Source of the DNA: Oscillospiraceae bacterium
GTDB taxonomy: Bacteria; Bacillota; Clostridia; Oscillospirales; Oscillospiraceae
DNA length: 64,000 nt
Direction: 5' to 3'
Assembly: GCA_017624715.1 (NCBI GenBank)
Contig: JAGAMN010000067.1
Span: 1-64,000 of the forward strand
Below the pieces are notes generated by a model. The model did not search any database, had not been told where the DNA came from, and worked only from the letters and a program-made list of their open reading frames with translations. A program made the position numbers and the translations under genes. Below are positions 51,771-59,565 of the stretch, one piece after another (positions within the stretch are counted from its first letter, which is position 1; the number at the start of each line of letters is the position of its first letter).

Positions 51771-52550
51771 TTACGATACACTAACGCTTTTCCGCATGGC
51801 GCTGATGGCGCCTTTTTCCAGCCGTGAGACCTGGGCCTGAGAGATGCCCAGAACACCGGCTACCTCCATCTGGGTTTTGCCGTCATAAAATCGCAGGGAA
51901 AGGATCTGCTTTTCCCGGTCGTTTAATGCCTGAAAGGCGCTGCGCAGGGTGATGTGCTCCATCCAGTTGCCTTCGGTGTTTTTTGTGTCACGAACCTGGT
52001 CCATCACCGTTAATGGGTCACCGCCGTCAGCATACACGGGGTCGTGCAGGCTTACCGGGGCACAGACCGCATCCAAAGCCTGACTCACATCGGCTTCCGG
52101 GAGCTGTAATTCTTTGGAGATTTCCTCCAAAGTAGGTTCCCGGCCCAACTGCAGGAGCAGATATTCCTTACATTGCAGCACCCGGTAGGCCACATCCCGG
52201 ATGGAGCGGGATACCCGGATGGCACTGTTATCTCGCAGGTATCGCCGCACTTCTCCGGCGATCATGGGAACGCCGTAGGTGGAAAACCGGACTTGTTTGG
52301 TGGGGTCAAAGTTGGAAATGGCTTTTATTAGGCCGATGCAGCCCACCTGAAACAGATCGTCGGGGCTTTCGCCCCGTTTGTCAAACCGTTGAATAACGGA
52401 AAGCACCAACCGGAGATTGCCTTCGATCAGTGCCTGCCGGGCGTTTTCGTCGCCAAGATTTGCTTTTTGCAGTAATTCGTCCATCTGGGCAGGGGTCAAT
52501 GTTTTTAAACGGGCGGTGTTTACACCGCAGATCTCTACCTTTCCCTGCAT
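51771..52550 (-). CDS. sigG: RNA polymerase sigma-G factor (forespore)
   Basis: 259 aa from ATG 52550 (AGGAGG SD). The start MQGKVEICGVNTARLKTL is the characteristic N-terminus of SigG. Region 2: LVLSVIQRFDKRGESPDDLF, QVGCIGLIKAISNFDPTKQV, RFSTYGVPMIAGEVRRYLRD; region 3 follows; region 4: REKQILSLRFYDGKTQMEVA and LGISQAQVSRLEKGAISAMR. Controls late forespore genes. Its presence points to an endospore former. Confidence 0.95.
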   Translation of the reverse strand: MQGKVEICGVNTARLKTLTPAQMDELLQKANLGDENARQALIEGNLRLVLSVIQRFDKRGESPDDLFQVGCIGLIKAISNFDPTKQVRFSTYGVPMIAGEVRRYLRDNSAIRVSRSIRDVAYRVLQCKEYLLLQLGREPTLEEISKELQLPEADVSQALDAVCAPVSLHDPVYADGGDPLTVMDQVRDTKNTEGNWMEHITLRSAFQALNDREKQILSLRFYDGKTQMEVAGVLGISQAQVSRLEKGAISAMRKSVSVS

Positions 52551-52643
52551 GGTGATCCTCCTGTGAAAAATGGTAATACCAGTATTTCCATTTGCCAAGA
52601 GAAGATACCTGAAAAAACTTTTGCTTGCTTATCGGGATAAGGA

Positions 52644-52678
52644 AATGCGCAGGATGCTCATGCAGCATCCTGCGCAAA
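52644..52678 (-). terminator. Hairpin after the GH3 gene
   Basis: 13-bp stem TGCGCAGGATGCT/AGCATCCTGCGCA; short U-run on the minus strand. Confidence 0.65.
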
Positions 52679-52695
52679 GTGGTTGGTATATAGGA

Positions 52696-55065
52696 TCAAT
52701 CGAACTTCAGGAACAGCTCCAGAATGCGTCTTGCGCAGGTTTCCAGATGACCCCGCTGGATCCGGCCGGTGGCCAGCGCTTCACGGAGGACTTCCGGTTC
52801 GCCGTTAGGCATGCGAATGTCATTGCCGGAAAGGACGCACCATGCCTGATCGCAGGGCGTACCCCAGTCGGTGATCTCAATGCCTTCGAAGCCCCACTCA
52901 TCACGGAGGATGCCCTGCAGCTGCTCATAGCTGGTGCAGCAGCGGCGGGCATTGATCAGGTTGTAGCTGCTCATGACGGTCCAGGGCTGGGCTTCCTTCA
53001 CACAAATCTCAAAGCCCCGCAGATAGATTTCCCGCAGTGCCCGTTCGGAGACGCGGCTGTCACTATACTTGCGGTTGACTTCCTTGTTGTTGCAGGCAAA
53101 GTGCTTGGCAGAAGCGGCCACATGCTCACTCTGAATGCCATTTACCTTGGCAGCGGCAAATTTGCCGGAGAGCAGGGGGTCTTCGCTTAAGTATTCGAAG
53201 TTTCGGCCGCACAGGGGGTTGCGGTGGATGTTCAGCGCCGGGGTCAGCCAAACGGCAAGGCCGTTTTCCTTACATTCGACAGCACCGGCTTTGCCGATCT
53301 CATAGGCAAGCTGGGGATCCCATGTGCAGGTAACCAAAGTGGCGCAGGGCCAGTTGGTAGTGGGGATACCCACCTGCGGCTTCAACCGGACACCGGCAGG
53401 GCCGTCGGCGGTCATAAAGGCAGGAATGCCCAGACGGCGGATGTCGCCGAAGCCTTCTGTATTGGAGACACCGCGCATGGCAACGCCGCTCATTAGATGA
53501 ATCAGCTCTTTGTCGGTCATCTGTGCCATGAATTCGTCCAGCGAAATACGGCCTTCCGCCACATCAATGAACTGCACCGGCTTGGGGGTGTCGGGCGCCT
53601 TGGCGGTGTTGGGGGTGCAGGGGACTTCGTACTGTGCAATGGGGAAGCTGGGAAGTCTCTCGAAGCTGCCGTCGGCCAGCAGCCGCTTTTCCAGCTGATT
53701 GGGAGCGCACTTTTGGGTCAGCTGCTTGGTGACCACAAACTTTTCCGCTACGGTGTAGCGCCAGGCAGCTTCCTTCAGATCCCGGCAGTTATTGCCAGCG
53801 AAGAAGCGGTAATCACCCTGCTCCAGCACATAAGCAGACATCTGCAGCTTGCCCAGATCGTCGTAGCTTGCCATATCGGCGATGGAGAAGGAAAGGACCA
53901 TGTCTTCCTGCTCACCGGGAGCCAGGAGCTTGCTCTTCTGGAAGGTAACCAGGCTGATACTGCTCTTGCCCAAAACGCCCTGGGGTGCGCTGTAGTAGAT
54001 CTGTACAACTTCCTTGCCAGGCAGAGTGCCGGTGTTCTTCACGGAAACAGCGATCTCGATATGATCTCCCGTTTGGGAAGCGACGGGAGTGGAAATTTCA
54101 AAGGTGGTGTAAGACAGGCCGTAGCCGAAGGGATAATTAACCTTGTCCTTAGCACCGGGAATGGTTTCAAAATAGCGGTAACCCACATAGATATCTTCAT
54201 AGTAGCAGACGTAGTCGTCGCTTTCATTGAAGGTATCGGCACTGGGATAGTCGGCAAAGGTCTTGGCGAAGGTGTCAGTCAGCTTGCCGGAGGGGTTCAC
54301 ATCACCGCAGAGGATGTCTGCAATGGCCAGACCGCCTTCCATACCTGCCTGCCATGCCAGCAGGGCCGCATCGATCTTGGGATTATTTTTGATCCAGGAG
54401 ACATCGATCATGCCGCCAATGTCCAGAACCACAACGCTGTGTTCAAATGCGGAAGTGACATCATCGACCAGCTTCTGCTCGGTATCGGTCAGGTAGAAAT
54501 CGCCCTTTTCGCTGGAGCGATCCCAGCCCTCGCCGGAATAGCGGTGGATAGTGATGATAGCGATGTCGGAATTCTTTGCCGCGTCGGCGATGAGCTGTGC
54601 GGGCAGGTCGATCTCGGAGTAGAGAGCCTCTGCCTTGTTGCCGCTGGGAACATCGATCCAGGGATCTCGCTGGCTGTCCCCAAAGCCGTGGAGTATGGGC
54701 AGAGCGTAATCCAGATAATACTGGGTCACGGGTTCATAGATGTTGATCCGGGGTGCTTTGCACAGGAAGCCGTCATAAATGTCCCGGACATATTCGGAGT
54801 AAACTTTGCCGCTGCCACCGCCGCCCTTGACATAGTCCAGCGTGCCGATACCAAACAGGGATACCGTGGCGCCGTTCTTTAGGGGCAAAACGCCGTTATT
54901 TTCCAGCAGCACCATGCCTTCCGTGGCCACCTTACGGGAAAGTGCAATATGCTCAGCGCAACCGGTGAGACGCTGGTTGTTTTTACCCATGGGCGTGGTC
55001 AGATTATAGGCGTATCTGGCCCACCTCTGGGGCTTCACTTCTGTGCTGGGTCGCATAAGTTTCAT
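52696..55065 (-). CDS. GH3 beta-glucosidase, circularly permuted domain order
   Basis: 789 aa. The order is reversed relative to classical GH3: the alpha/beta sandwich domain comes first (about 40-310, ATEGMVLLENNGVLPLKNGA and SEKGDFYLTDTEQKLVDDV), then a fibronectin III-like part (about 330-430) and the TIM barrel last (about 500-789), with DGPAGVRLKPQVGIPTT (about 560) and the nucleophile Asp in IEITDWGTPCDQAW (about 735). This permutation is known for some Ruminococcus enzymes. No signal peptide: cytosolic. Divergent from an AraC-type regulator at 55179, the likely controller. Confidence 0.93.
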   Translation of the reverse strand: MKLMRPSTEVKPQRWARYAYNLTTPMGKNNQRLTGCAEHIALSRKVATEGMVLLENNGVLPLKNGATVSLFGIGTLDYVKGGGGSGKVYSEYVRDIYDGFLCKAPRINIYEPVTQYYLDYALPILHGFGDSQRDPWIDVPSGNKAEALYSEIDLPAQLIADAAKNSDIAIITIHRYSGEGWDRSSEKGDFYLTDTEQKLVDDVTSAFEHSVVVLDIGGMIDVSWIKNNPKIDAALLAWQAGMEGGLAIADILCGDVNPSGKLTDTFAKTFADYPSADTFNESDDYVCYYEDIYVGYRYFETIPGAKDKVNYPFGYGLSYTTFEISTPVASQTGDHIEIAVSVKNTGTLPGKEVVQIYYSAPQGVLGKSSISLVTFQKSKLLAPGEQEDMVLSFSIADMASYDDLGKLQMSAYVLEQGDYRFFAGNNCRDLKEAAWRYTVAEKFVVTKQLTQKCAPNQLEKRLLADGSFERLPSFPIAQYEVPCTPNTAKAPDTPKPVQFIDVAEGRISLDEFMAQMTDKELIHLMSGVAMRGVSNTEGFGDIRRLGIPAFMTADGPAGVRLKPQVGIPTTNWPCATLVTCTWDPQLAYEIGKAGAVECKENGLAVWLTPALNIHRNPLCGRNFEYLSEDPLLSGKFAAAKVNGIQSEHVAASAKHFACNNKEVNRKYSDSRVSERALREIYLRGFEICVKEAQPWTVMSSYNLINARRCCTSYEQLQGILRDEWGFEGIEITDWGTPCDQAWCVLSGNDIRMPNGEPEVLREALATGRIQRGHLETCARRILELFLKFD

Positions 55066-55178
55066 GGGAGTACCTCCTTGTTGTTATACTTCATGATTGC
55101 ATTGTAAGACAAAATGTGTTATGATGCAAGTAAATTATACAGCATTTCCGGACAAAAAGTGCAAAGGAGAGGTGCTCT

Positions 55179-55961
55179 TTGGAAACAATATTCCGGCAGC
55201 TAAAGGCCAAGATCGAGTTTCATCATCGACACAGCATAGATTTTCCTGCACATATCCACGAGGACATTGAGCTGATCTATGTCAAAAAAGGTGGTTGTAC
55301 CGCCCTGTGTGACGGTAGAAAATACGCCTTGACAGAAAATACATTCTTCCTTGCGTTTCCGAACCAGGTGCATCATTATGCCGAGTGTGTGCCTGGGGAG
55401 TACTATGTGCTGATTATGAAACCCTCCCGGTTACTGGGCTATGCGGAGGTGTTTCTGGAGGGTGCGCCGGTGTCGGCGGTATATTGTCCGGAGGAAGGGG
55501 ATAATACGGTGTATCTGCTGGAAACGGCCTATACGGAATATAAGCAGGACGGCTACAGCCGGGTGATCGGTGCTTACTTAACGGCGATATTCGGCAAGCT
55601 CTTGCGCCACTACCGCATCGAAAAAAGCGACATTCGGCAGGACACGGTGCTGCAGATCCTTAATTTTTGTGCCGGACATTACCGGGAAAATATTACAGTG
55701 GGAGACATTGCGGAGAATTTGCACATCAGCCGCAGCAGCGTATCCCATATCTTCAGCGCCCGGCTGGGCATTCATTTTTGCGATTATTTAAATGCCCTGC
55801 GGCTGTCAGATGCAGAGGAGCTGATCCGAAATGGAAATTACACCATGACGGAGATCGCGGAAAAAGCCGGTTTCCCGACGATCCGCACCTTTAACCGGGC
55901 GTTTTTCAAGCAATACGGCATGGCACCCACCGATTACCGAAAAGAAGTAATGTCTGTGTAA
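55179..55961 (+). CDS. AraC-family transcriptional regulator
   Basis: 260 aa with TTG start 55179 (AAGGAGAGG six to seven bases upstream). N-terminal cupin (RHSIDFPAHIHEDIELIYVK, then ENTFFLAFPNQVHHYAECVP), C-terminal double HTH (ITVGDIAENLHISRSSVSHI and MTEIAEKAGFPTIRTFNRAF...GMAPTDYRKE). Divergent from the GH3 gene with a 113-base shared region, so it probably senses a beta-glucoside and activates that gene. Confidence 0.92.
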   Translation: METIFRQLKAKIEFHHRHSIDFPAHIHEDIELIYVKKGGCTALCDGRKYALTENTFFLAFPNQVHHYAECVPGEYYVLIMKPSRLLGYAEVFLEGAPVSAVYCPEEGDNTVYLLETAYTEYKQDGYSRVIGAYLTAIFGKLLRHYRIEKSDIRQDTVLQILNFCAGHYRENITVGDIAENLHISRSSVSHIFSARLGIHFCDYLNALRLSDAEELIRNGNYTMTEIAEKAGFPTIRTFNRAFFKQYGMAPTDYRKEVMSV

Positions 55962-55965
55962 ATAA

Positions 55966-55996
55966 GAGAGCCGGCGGAATATCTGCCGGCTCTTGG
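55966..55996 (+). terminator. Terminator of the AraC gene
   Basis: AGAGCCGGC/GCCGGCTCT stem followed by TGGTGTT; U-run weak. Confidence 0.7.
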
Positions 55997-56071
55997 TGTT
56001 GCTTCAGGATGGTTTCCTATGATAGCGCTATCCGTTCAGCAAATAAAAACGGGCTTATAAAAGTTTGGCAG

Positions 56072-56331
56072 TTTTTCACAAAGTTTTTTCGGTTTTCTTT
56101 CACACAAGGACGGGTGATAAAAACAGAAAACGCCGTTTTTGGAACTTTTCCGGCAAAAAGGACGAGAGAATTTTATTTTGGGATTGTTTCCGTAACACAG
56201 TTACGCGGCCGTTACGGCCTGTGGAAAAACGGGGGCAGTTATCCACAAAATTCCGGGGTCCAACTGGGAAATAACGGGAAATACCCGTTGCAGACATGGA
56301 GTTTTCCACATTATCCACAAGTTTTTCCACA
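56072..56331. other. Cluster of DnaA-box-like sites in a long intergenic region
   Basis: TTATCCACA occurs exactly at 56239-56247 and 56311-56319; one-mismatch forms TTTTCCACA at 56302-56310 and 56323-56331, its reverse complement at 56220-56228, and TTTTTCACA at 56072-56080. Four of these lie within 30-110 bases. CCGTAAC...GTTACGG inverted repeats lie between (56190-56218). An AT-rich stretch without genes follows to 56580. The gene-free span is 55962-56633. DnaA binding is inferred from the sequence; no dnaA or dnaN is present in the window. Confidence 0.6.
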
Positions 56332-56560
56332 GGGGAGGGAGCTTTTCAACAGACAGAGGCTATAAAATATAAGTTGACATAACGAATATCGACACGCTTC
56401 GACAAACTTCCCATTTTTTATGCCATGGTGCTTTTGCCAAAGAGAAAAAATTGGGGTAAAAATTGGGTCTTGACAGAGGTAAAAATGTACAGAAAAATCC
56501 AGATGCTGAAAAAATGGGGAAAAAAGTAACAGTTGAAACGAAAAAATTTTGAAAAAGGGA

Positions 56561-56589
56561 TTGATTTTATAGAAAAGTAGCGCTATAAT
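56561..56589 (+). promoter_or_regulatory. Promoter of rpsT
   Basis: TTGATT (56561-56566), 17-base spacer, TATAAT (56584-56589). Confidence 0.8.
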
Positions 56590-56633
56590 GCATATCTGTA
56601 TGAAAAACTTTTGGAAACAGGAGGTGTAACGAA

Positions 56634-56897
56634 ATGCCCAACATTAAGTCCTCTAAGAAGGATGTCATTTCTTCCAAGATTGCTTACGAGAAGAACAAGG
56701 CTAACAAGTCTGAGCTGAAGACCAACCTGAAGAAGTTTGACGCTGCTCTGGAAAATGGCGACAAGGCCGCTGCCGAGGTTGCTTACAAGGCTGCCATCAA
56801 GGCTGTCGACCAGGCTGTGATCAAGGGTCTGCTGCACAAGAACAACGCTGCCCGCAAGAAGAGCAGCATGACTCTGAAGCTGAACAAGCTGGCCTGA
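56634..56897 (+). CDS. rpsT: 30S ribosomal protein S20
   Basis: 87 aa, Lys-rich helical protein: MPNIKSSKKDVISSKIAYEK, NKANKSELKTNLKKFDAALE, VDQAVIKGLLHKNNAARKKS. S20 binds 16S rRNA at the foot of the 30S body. CAGGAGGTG eight bases before the ATG; a terminator follows. Monocistronic. Confidence 0.97.
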   Translation: MPNIKSSKKDVISSKIAYEKNKANKSELKTNLKKFDAALENGDKAAAEVAYKAAIKAVDQAVIKGLLHKNNAARKKSSMTLKLNKLA

Positions 56898-56907
56898 TTT
56901 CTCTGAA

Positions 56908-56946
56908 AATATCTCCTTCCGAGCTTGGCTTGGAGGGAGTTTTTTC
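56908..56946 (+). terminator. Terminator of rpsT
   Basis: CTCCTTCCGAGC...GCTTGGAGGGAG imperfect stem with six T. Confidence 0.8.
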
Positions 56947-57091
56947 ATTTCTGGCGGCGGATCTTTTTCCGCATCTGTGCAGAACGCAGACCTTGAAATA
57001 CAGATGGTATGTCGGCGGTCTGCAGATTTATAAAAAAAGGACCGTCGAGGACGCCGGTCCCTACATGTGCGGGATATGATCAAGATGTGGT

Positions 57092-57119
57092 TTGAAATTC
57101 CCTGAATATATGCTATACT
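57092..57119 (+). promoter_or_regulatory. Promoter of recG
   Basis: TTGAAA (57092-57097), 16-base spacer, TATACT (57114-57119). Confidence 0.7.
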
Positions 57120-57140
57120 ATATAAAAAGGAGGCGAGACC

Positions 57141-59189
57141 ATGGCCAGGCTGTCAGATCCCATTACCATATTAAAAGGTGTGGGCCCCACCAAGGCGAAG
57201 CAATTTGCCAATTTGAATATTTTCACCCTGGGTGATCTGATCTGCCATTTCCCCAGAGGCTATGAGGATCGCACGGGGTTGCGCACCATCGCTCAGCTGG
57301 AGGTGGATGTGCCGGCCTGCTTCAAGGCCATGGTTATGAACACCCCCCGTACCAACCATATCCGCAAGGGTTTGGATCTGACCAAGGTCCAGATCGCGGA
57401 CCACACCGCACGGCTGACGGTGACCTTTTTCAACAATCGCTTTGCCGCGGAGCAGCTGCAATACGGAAAGGAGTACATTTTCTACGGTGCGCTTTCCGGT
57501 GATTTTGTAGGGTACAGCATGACCAATCCGGTGTTTGAAGCCTTGGATTCCCAGCCGGTGACCACCCGGCGGGTGCTGCCGATTTATCCGCTGACTGCAG
57601 GACTGACCAATGCGGCAATGCTCAAGGCAGTGCGGCAGGCGCTGGCCATTTGCGATGTGCCGCCGGAGATATTGCCGGAATCCGTGCGGCAGACCTATGG
57701 TATTTTGCCGGCGGAGCGGGCCTACTATGCCATCCACGAGCCCAGTTCTATGGCAGAAGCGGAGATGGCGAAAAAACGGCTGATCTTTGAAGAGTTTTTC
57801 GTATTCTCCGCAGGCCTGGCACTGATGCGTGCCAGCCGGGCGAAGAAATTTGCAGAACCCTATACCAACACCAATCTGCAGCCATTTCTGGGAAGGTTGC
57901 CATTCCAACTGACCGGAGCCCAGCGCCGGGCGGTGGAGGACATTCTTGCGGATCTGACTGCCGGCGCGCCTATGAATCGCTTGGTTCAGGGTGATGTGGG
58001 CAGCGGCAAGACCATGATCGCCGCCGCGGCAGCCTACTGTGCTGTCAGTAACGGCAAGCAGGCTGCGCTGATGGCGCCGACAGAAATCTTGGCAGAGCAG
58101 CATTATGCGTCCTTAAATAAGCTGTTTGCACCCCTGGGCATCCGCACGGCGCTGCTGACCGGTTCTATGACCCCCAAGCAAAAGCGGGAAGTCCGGGATG
58201 CGCTGGCGGCAGGTGAAGTGGATTTTGCGGTGGGTACCCATGCCCTGCTTTCCGACAGCACGGAATTTGCCGATTTGGGGCTGGTGATCACGGATGAGCA
58301 GCATCGGTTCGGTGTTGCCCAACGCTCCCGGCTCAGCGCCAAGGGCGCAGACCCCCATCTGCTGGTCATGTCCGCAACCCCCATACCCCGGACGTTAGCT
58401 CTGCTGATGTATGGCGATCTGGAAGTTTCTATTATTAATGAATTACCCCCCGGCAGAGAGCCGGTGGATACATTCCTGGTGGGTGAGTCCTACCGCCCCC
58501 GGATCAATGCCTTTATCCGCAAACAGGTAGCAGAAGGCCATCAATGCTTTGTGGTCTGCCCCATGGTGGAGGAAAACGAGGATTTGGGTGTCAAATCTGC
58601 AACGCTGTGGGCGGAAACGCTGCAGAAAACCGTATTTCCGGATTTGAAGATCGCTCTGATCCACGGACAGATGAAAGCGGCGGAAAAGGAGGAAGCGATG
58701 GCTTCCTTTGCACGGAGAGAAGCGGATGTGCTGGTAGCCACCACGGTGATTGAGGTTGGTGTGGATGTACCCAATGCCACCCTGATGGTCATTGAGGATG
58801 CGGATCGGTTTGGCCTTTCCCAGCTCCATCAGCTTCGTGGTCGTGTGGGCAGAGGTGGGAGTAAGAGCTACTGTATTCTGACTTCCCAAAACCGCAACCC
58901 CGACACAATGCAGCGGCTGAAGGCGCTGTGCAAGACCACCGACGGTTTCAGGATCGCGGAAGAAGATCTGAAAATGCGTGGCCCCGGCGACTTCTTCGGC
59001 TCCCGGCAATCGGGCCTGCCGGCCTTCCGGGTGGCCAATCTTTCCATGGATCTGCAGACCCTGAAGGATGCCCAGGCGGCATCTGCCCGGTGGATCGACA
59101 CCGAGGGCACGGCAGACACCCCGGAAGGACGGGCGCTCCGTGACCGGATCGGTGTTCTGTTTGACAGAGCAGAAGGAACGATGAATTAA
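57141..59189 (+). CDS. recG: ATP-dependent DNA helicase RecG
   Basis: 682 aa. N-terminal wedge (OB-fold) domain: LKGVGPTKAKQFANLNIFTL, DLICHFPRGYEDR (about 35-48). Helicase motifs: LVQGDVGSGKTMIAAAAAYC (Walker A, about 280-300), ITDEQHRFGVAQRSRLSAKG (DEQH, about 385), SATPIPRTLALLMYGDLEVS, VVATTVIEVGVDVPNATLMV and HQLRGRVGRGGSKSYC. Reverses stalled replication forks. AAAAGGAGG before the ATG. Confidence 0.97.
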   Translation: MARLSDPITILKGVGPTKAKQFANLNIFTLGDLICHFPRGYEDRTGLRTIAQLEVDVPACFKAMVMNTPRTNHIRKGLDLTKVQIADHTARLTVTFFNNRFAAEQLQYGKEYIFYGALSGDFVGYSMTNPVFEALDSQPVTTRRVLPIYPLTAGLTNAAMLKAVRQALAICDVPPEILPESVRQTYGILPAERAYYAIHEPSSMAEAEMAKKRLIFEEFFVFSAGLALMRASRAKKFAEPYTNTNLQPFLGRLPFQLTGAQRRAVEDILADLTAGAPMNRLVQGDVGSGKTMIAAAAAYCAVSNGKQAALMAPTEILAEQHYASLNKLFAPLGIRTALLTGSMTPKQKREVRDALAAGEVDFAVGTHALLSDSTEFADLGLVITDEQHRFGVAQRSRLSAKGADPHLLVMSATPIPRTLALLMYGDLEVSIINELPPGREPVDTFLVGESYRPRINAFIRKQVAEGHQCFVVCPMVEENEDLGVKSATLWAETLQKTVFPDLKIALIHGQMKAAEKEEAMASFARREADVLVATTVIEVGVDVPNATLMVIEDADRFGLSQLHQLRGRVGRGGSKSYCILTSQNRNPDTMQRLKALCKTTDGFRIAEEDLKMRGPGDFFGSRQSGLPAFRVANLSMDLQTLKDAQAASARWIDTEGTADTPEGRALRDRIGVLFDRAEGTMN

Positions 59190-59199
59190 ATGAAATAAT

Positions 59200-59362
59200 C
59201 TTGGCCCCCTCTCTGAGGGGGCTGTCAGCCGAACAGGCTGACTGGGGGAGTTTATACACTCCCTCCGAGCCGCCGTGCGGCGAGCCACCAGTCTGTTGTG
59301 ATCGCTGCCGCGATACTTTTAGATTCGCTTGGCTACCCTCAAAGAGGGAGGCAAGGCCTAGA
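59200..59362. repeat. Palindromic repeat (family 1), full form
   Basis: GGCCCCCTCTCTGAGGGGGC, CAGCCGAACAGGCTG, GACTGGGGGAG, CTCCCTCCGAGCC, GCCGTGCGGCGAGCCACC, TTGTGATCGCTGCCGCGA, GATTCGCTTGGCTACC and CTCAAAGAGGGAGGC. Shares parts with 28498-28716 and 20246-20375. Confidence 0.85.
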
Positions 59363-59406
59363 AAATACAGTAAAAAAAGTAACACTACTTAATATTTCCT
59401 TAATAA

Positions 59407-59452
59407 CCTCCGGGAGTATTGTGCAAAATAGCACGATGACCGGAGGTTTTTT
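59407..59452 (+). terminator. Hairpin terminator before gpmI
   Basis: AACCTCCGG...CCGGAGGTTTTTT with an internal GTGCAAAATAGCAC hairpin. Confidence 0.75.
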
Positions 59453-59481
59453 GTTTAAATCGGGAAAAAATGAAAAATTGC

Positions 59482-59510
59482 TTGTAACTTTCAGCGAAAT
59501 GTTGTAAAAT
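59482..59510 (+). promoter_or_regulatory. Promoter of gpmI
   Basis: TTGTAA (59482-59487), 17-base spacer, TAAAAT (59505-59510). Confidence 0.65.
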
Positions 59511-59565
59511 AGTACAACTGGTAATATGCCAATTCATCGACATCGTCGATTTTCGGAGGTATTTT

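Noticed and set aside
56009..56365. 118-aa open frame across the DnaA-box region
   Set aside because: No SD, no recognisable domain, and the sequence is dominated by repeated TTTTCCACA-type sites.
55962..56633. Calling the DnaA-box cluster the chromosomal origin
   Set aside because: Without dnaA/dnaN, skew or coverage evidence the origin call cannot be supported; only the box cluster is reported.
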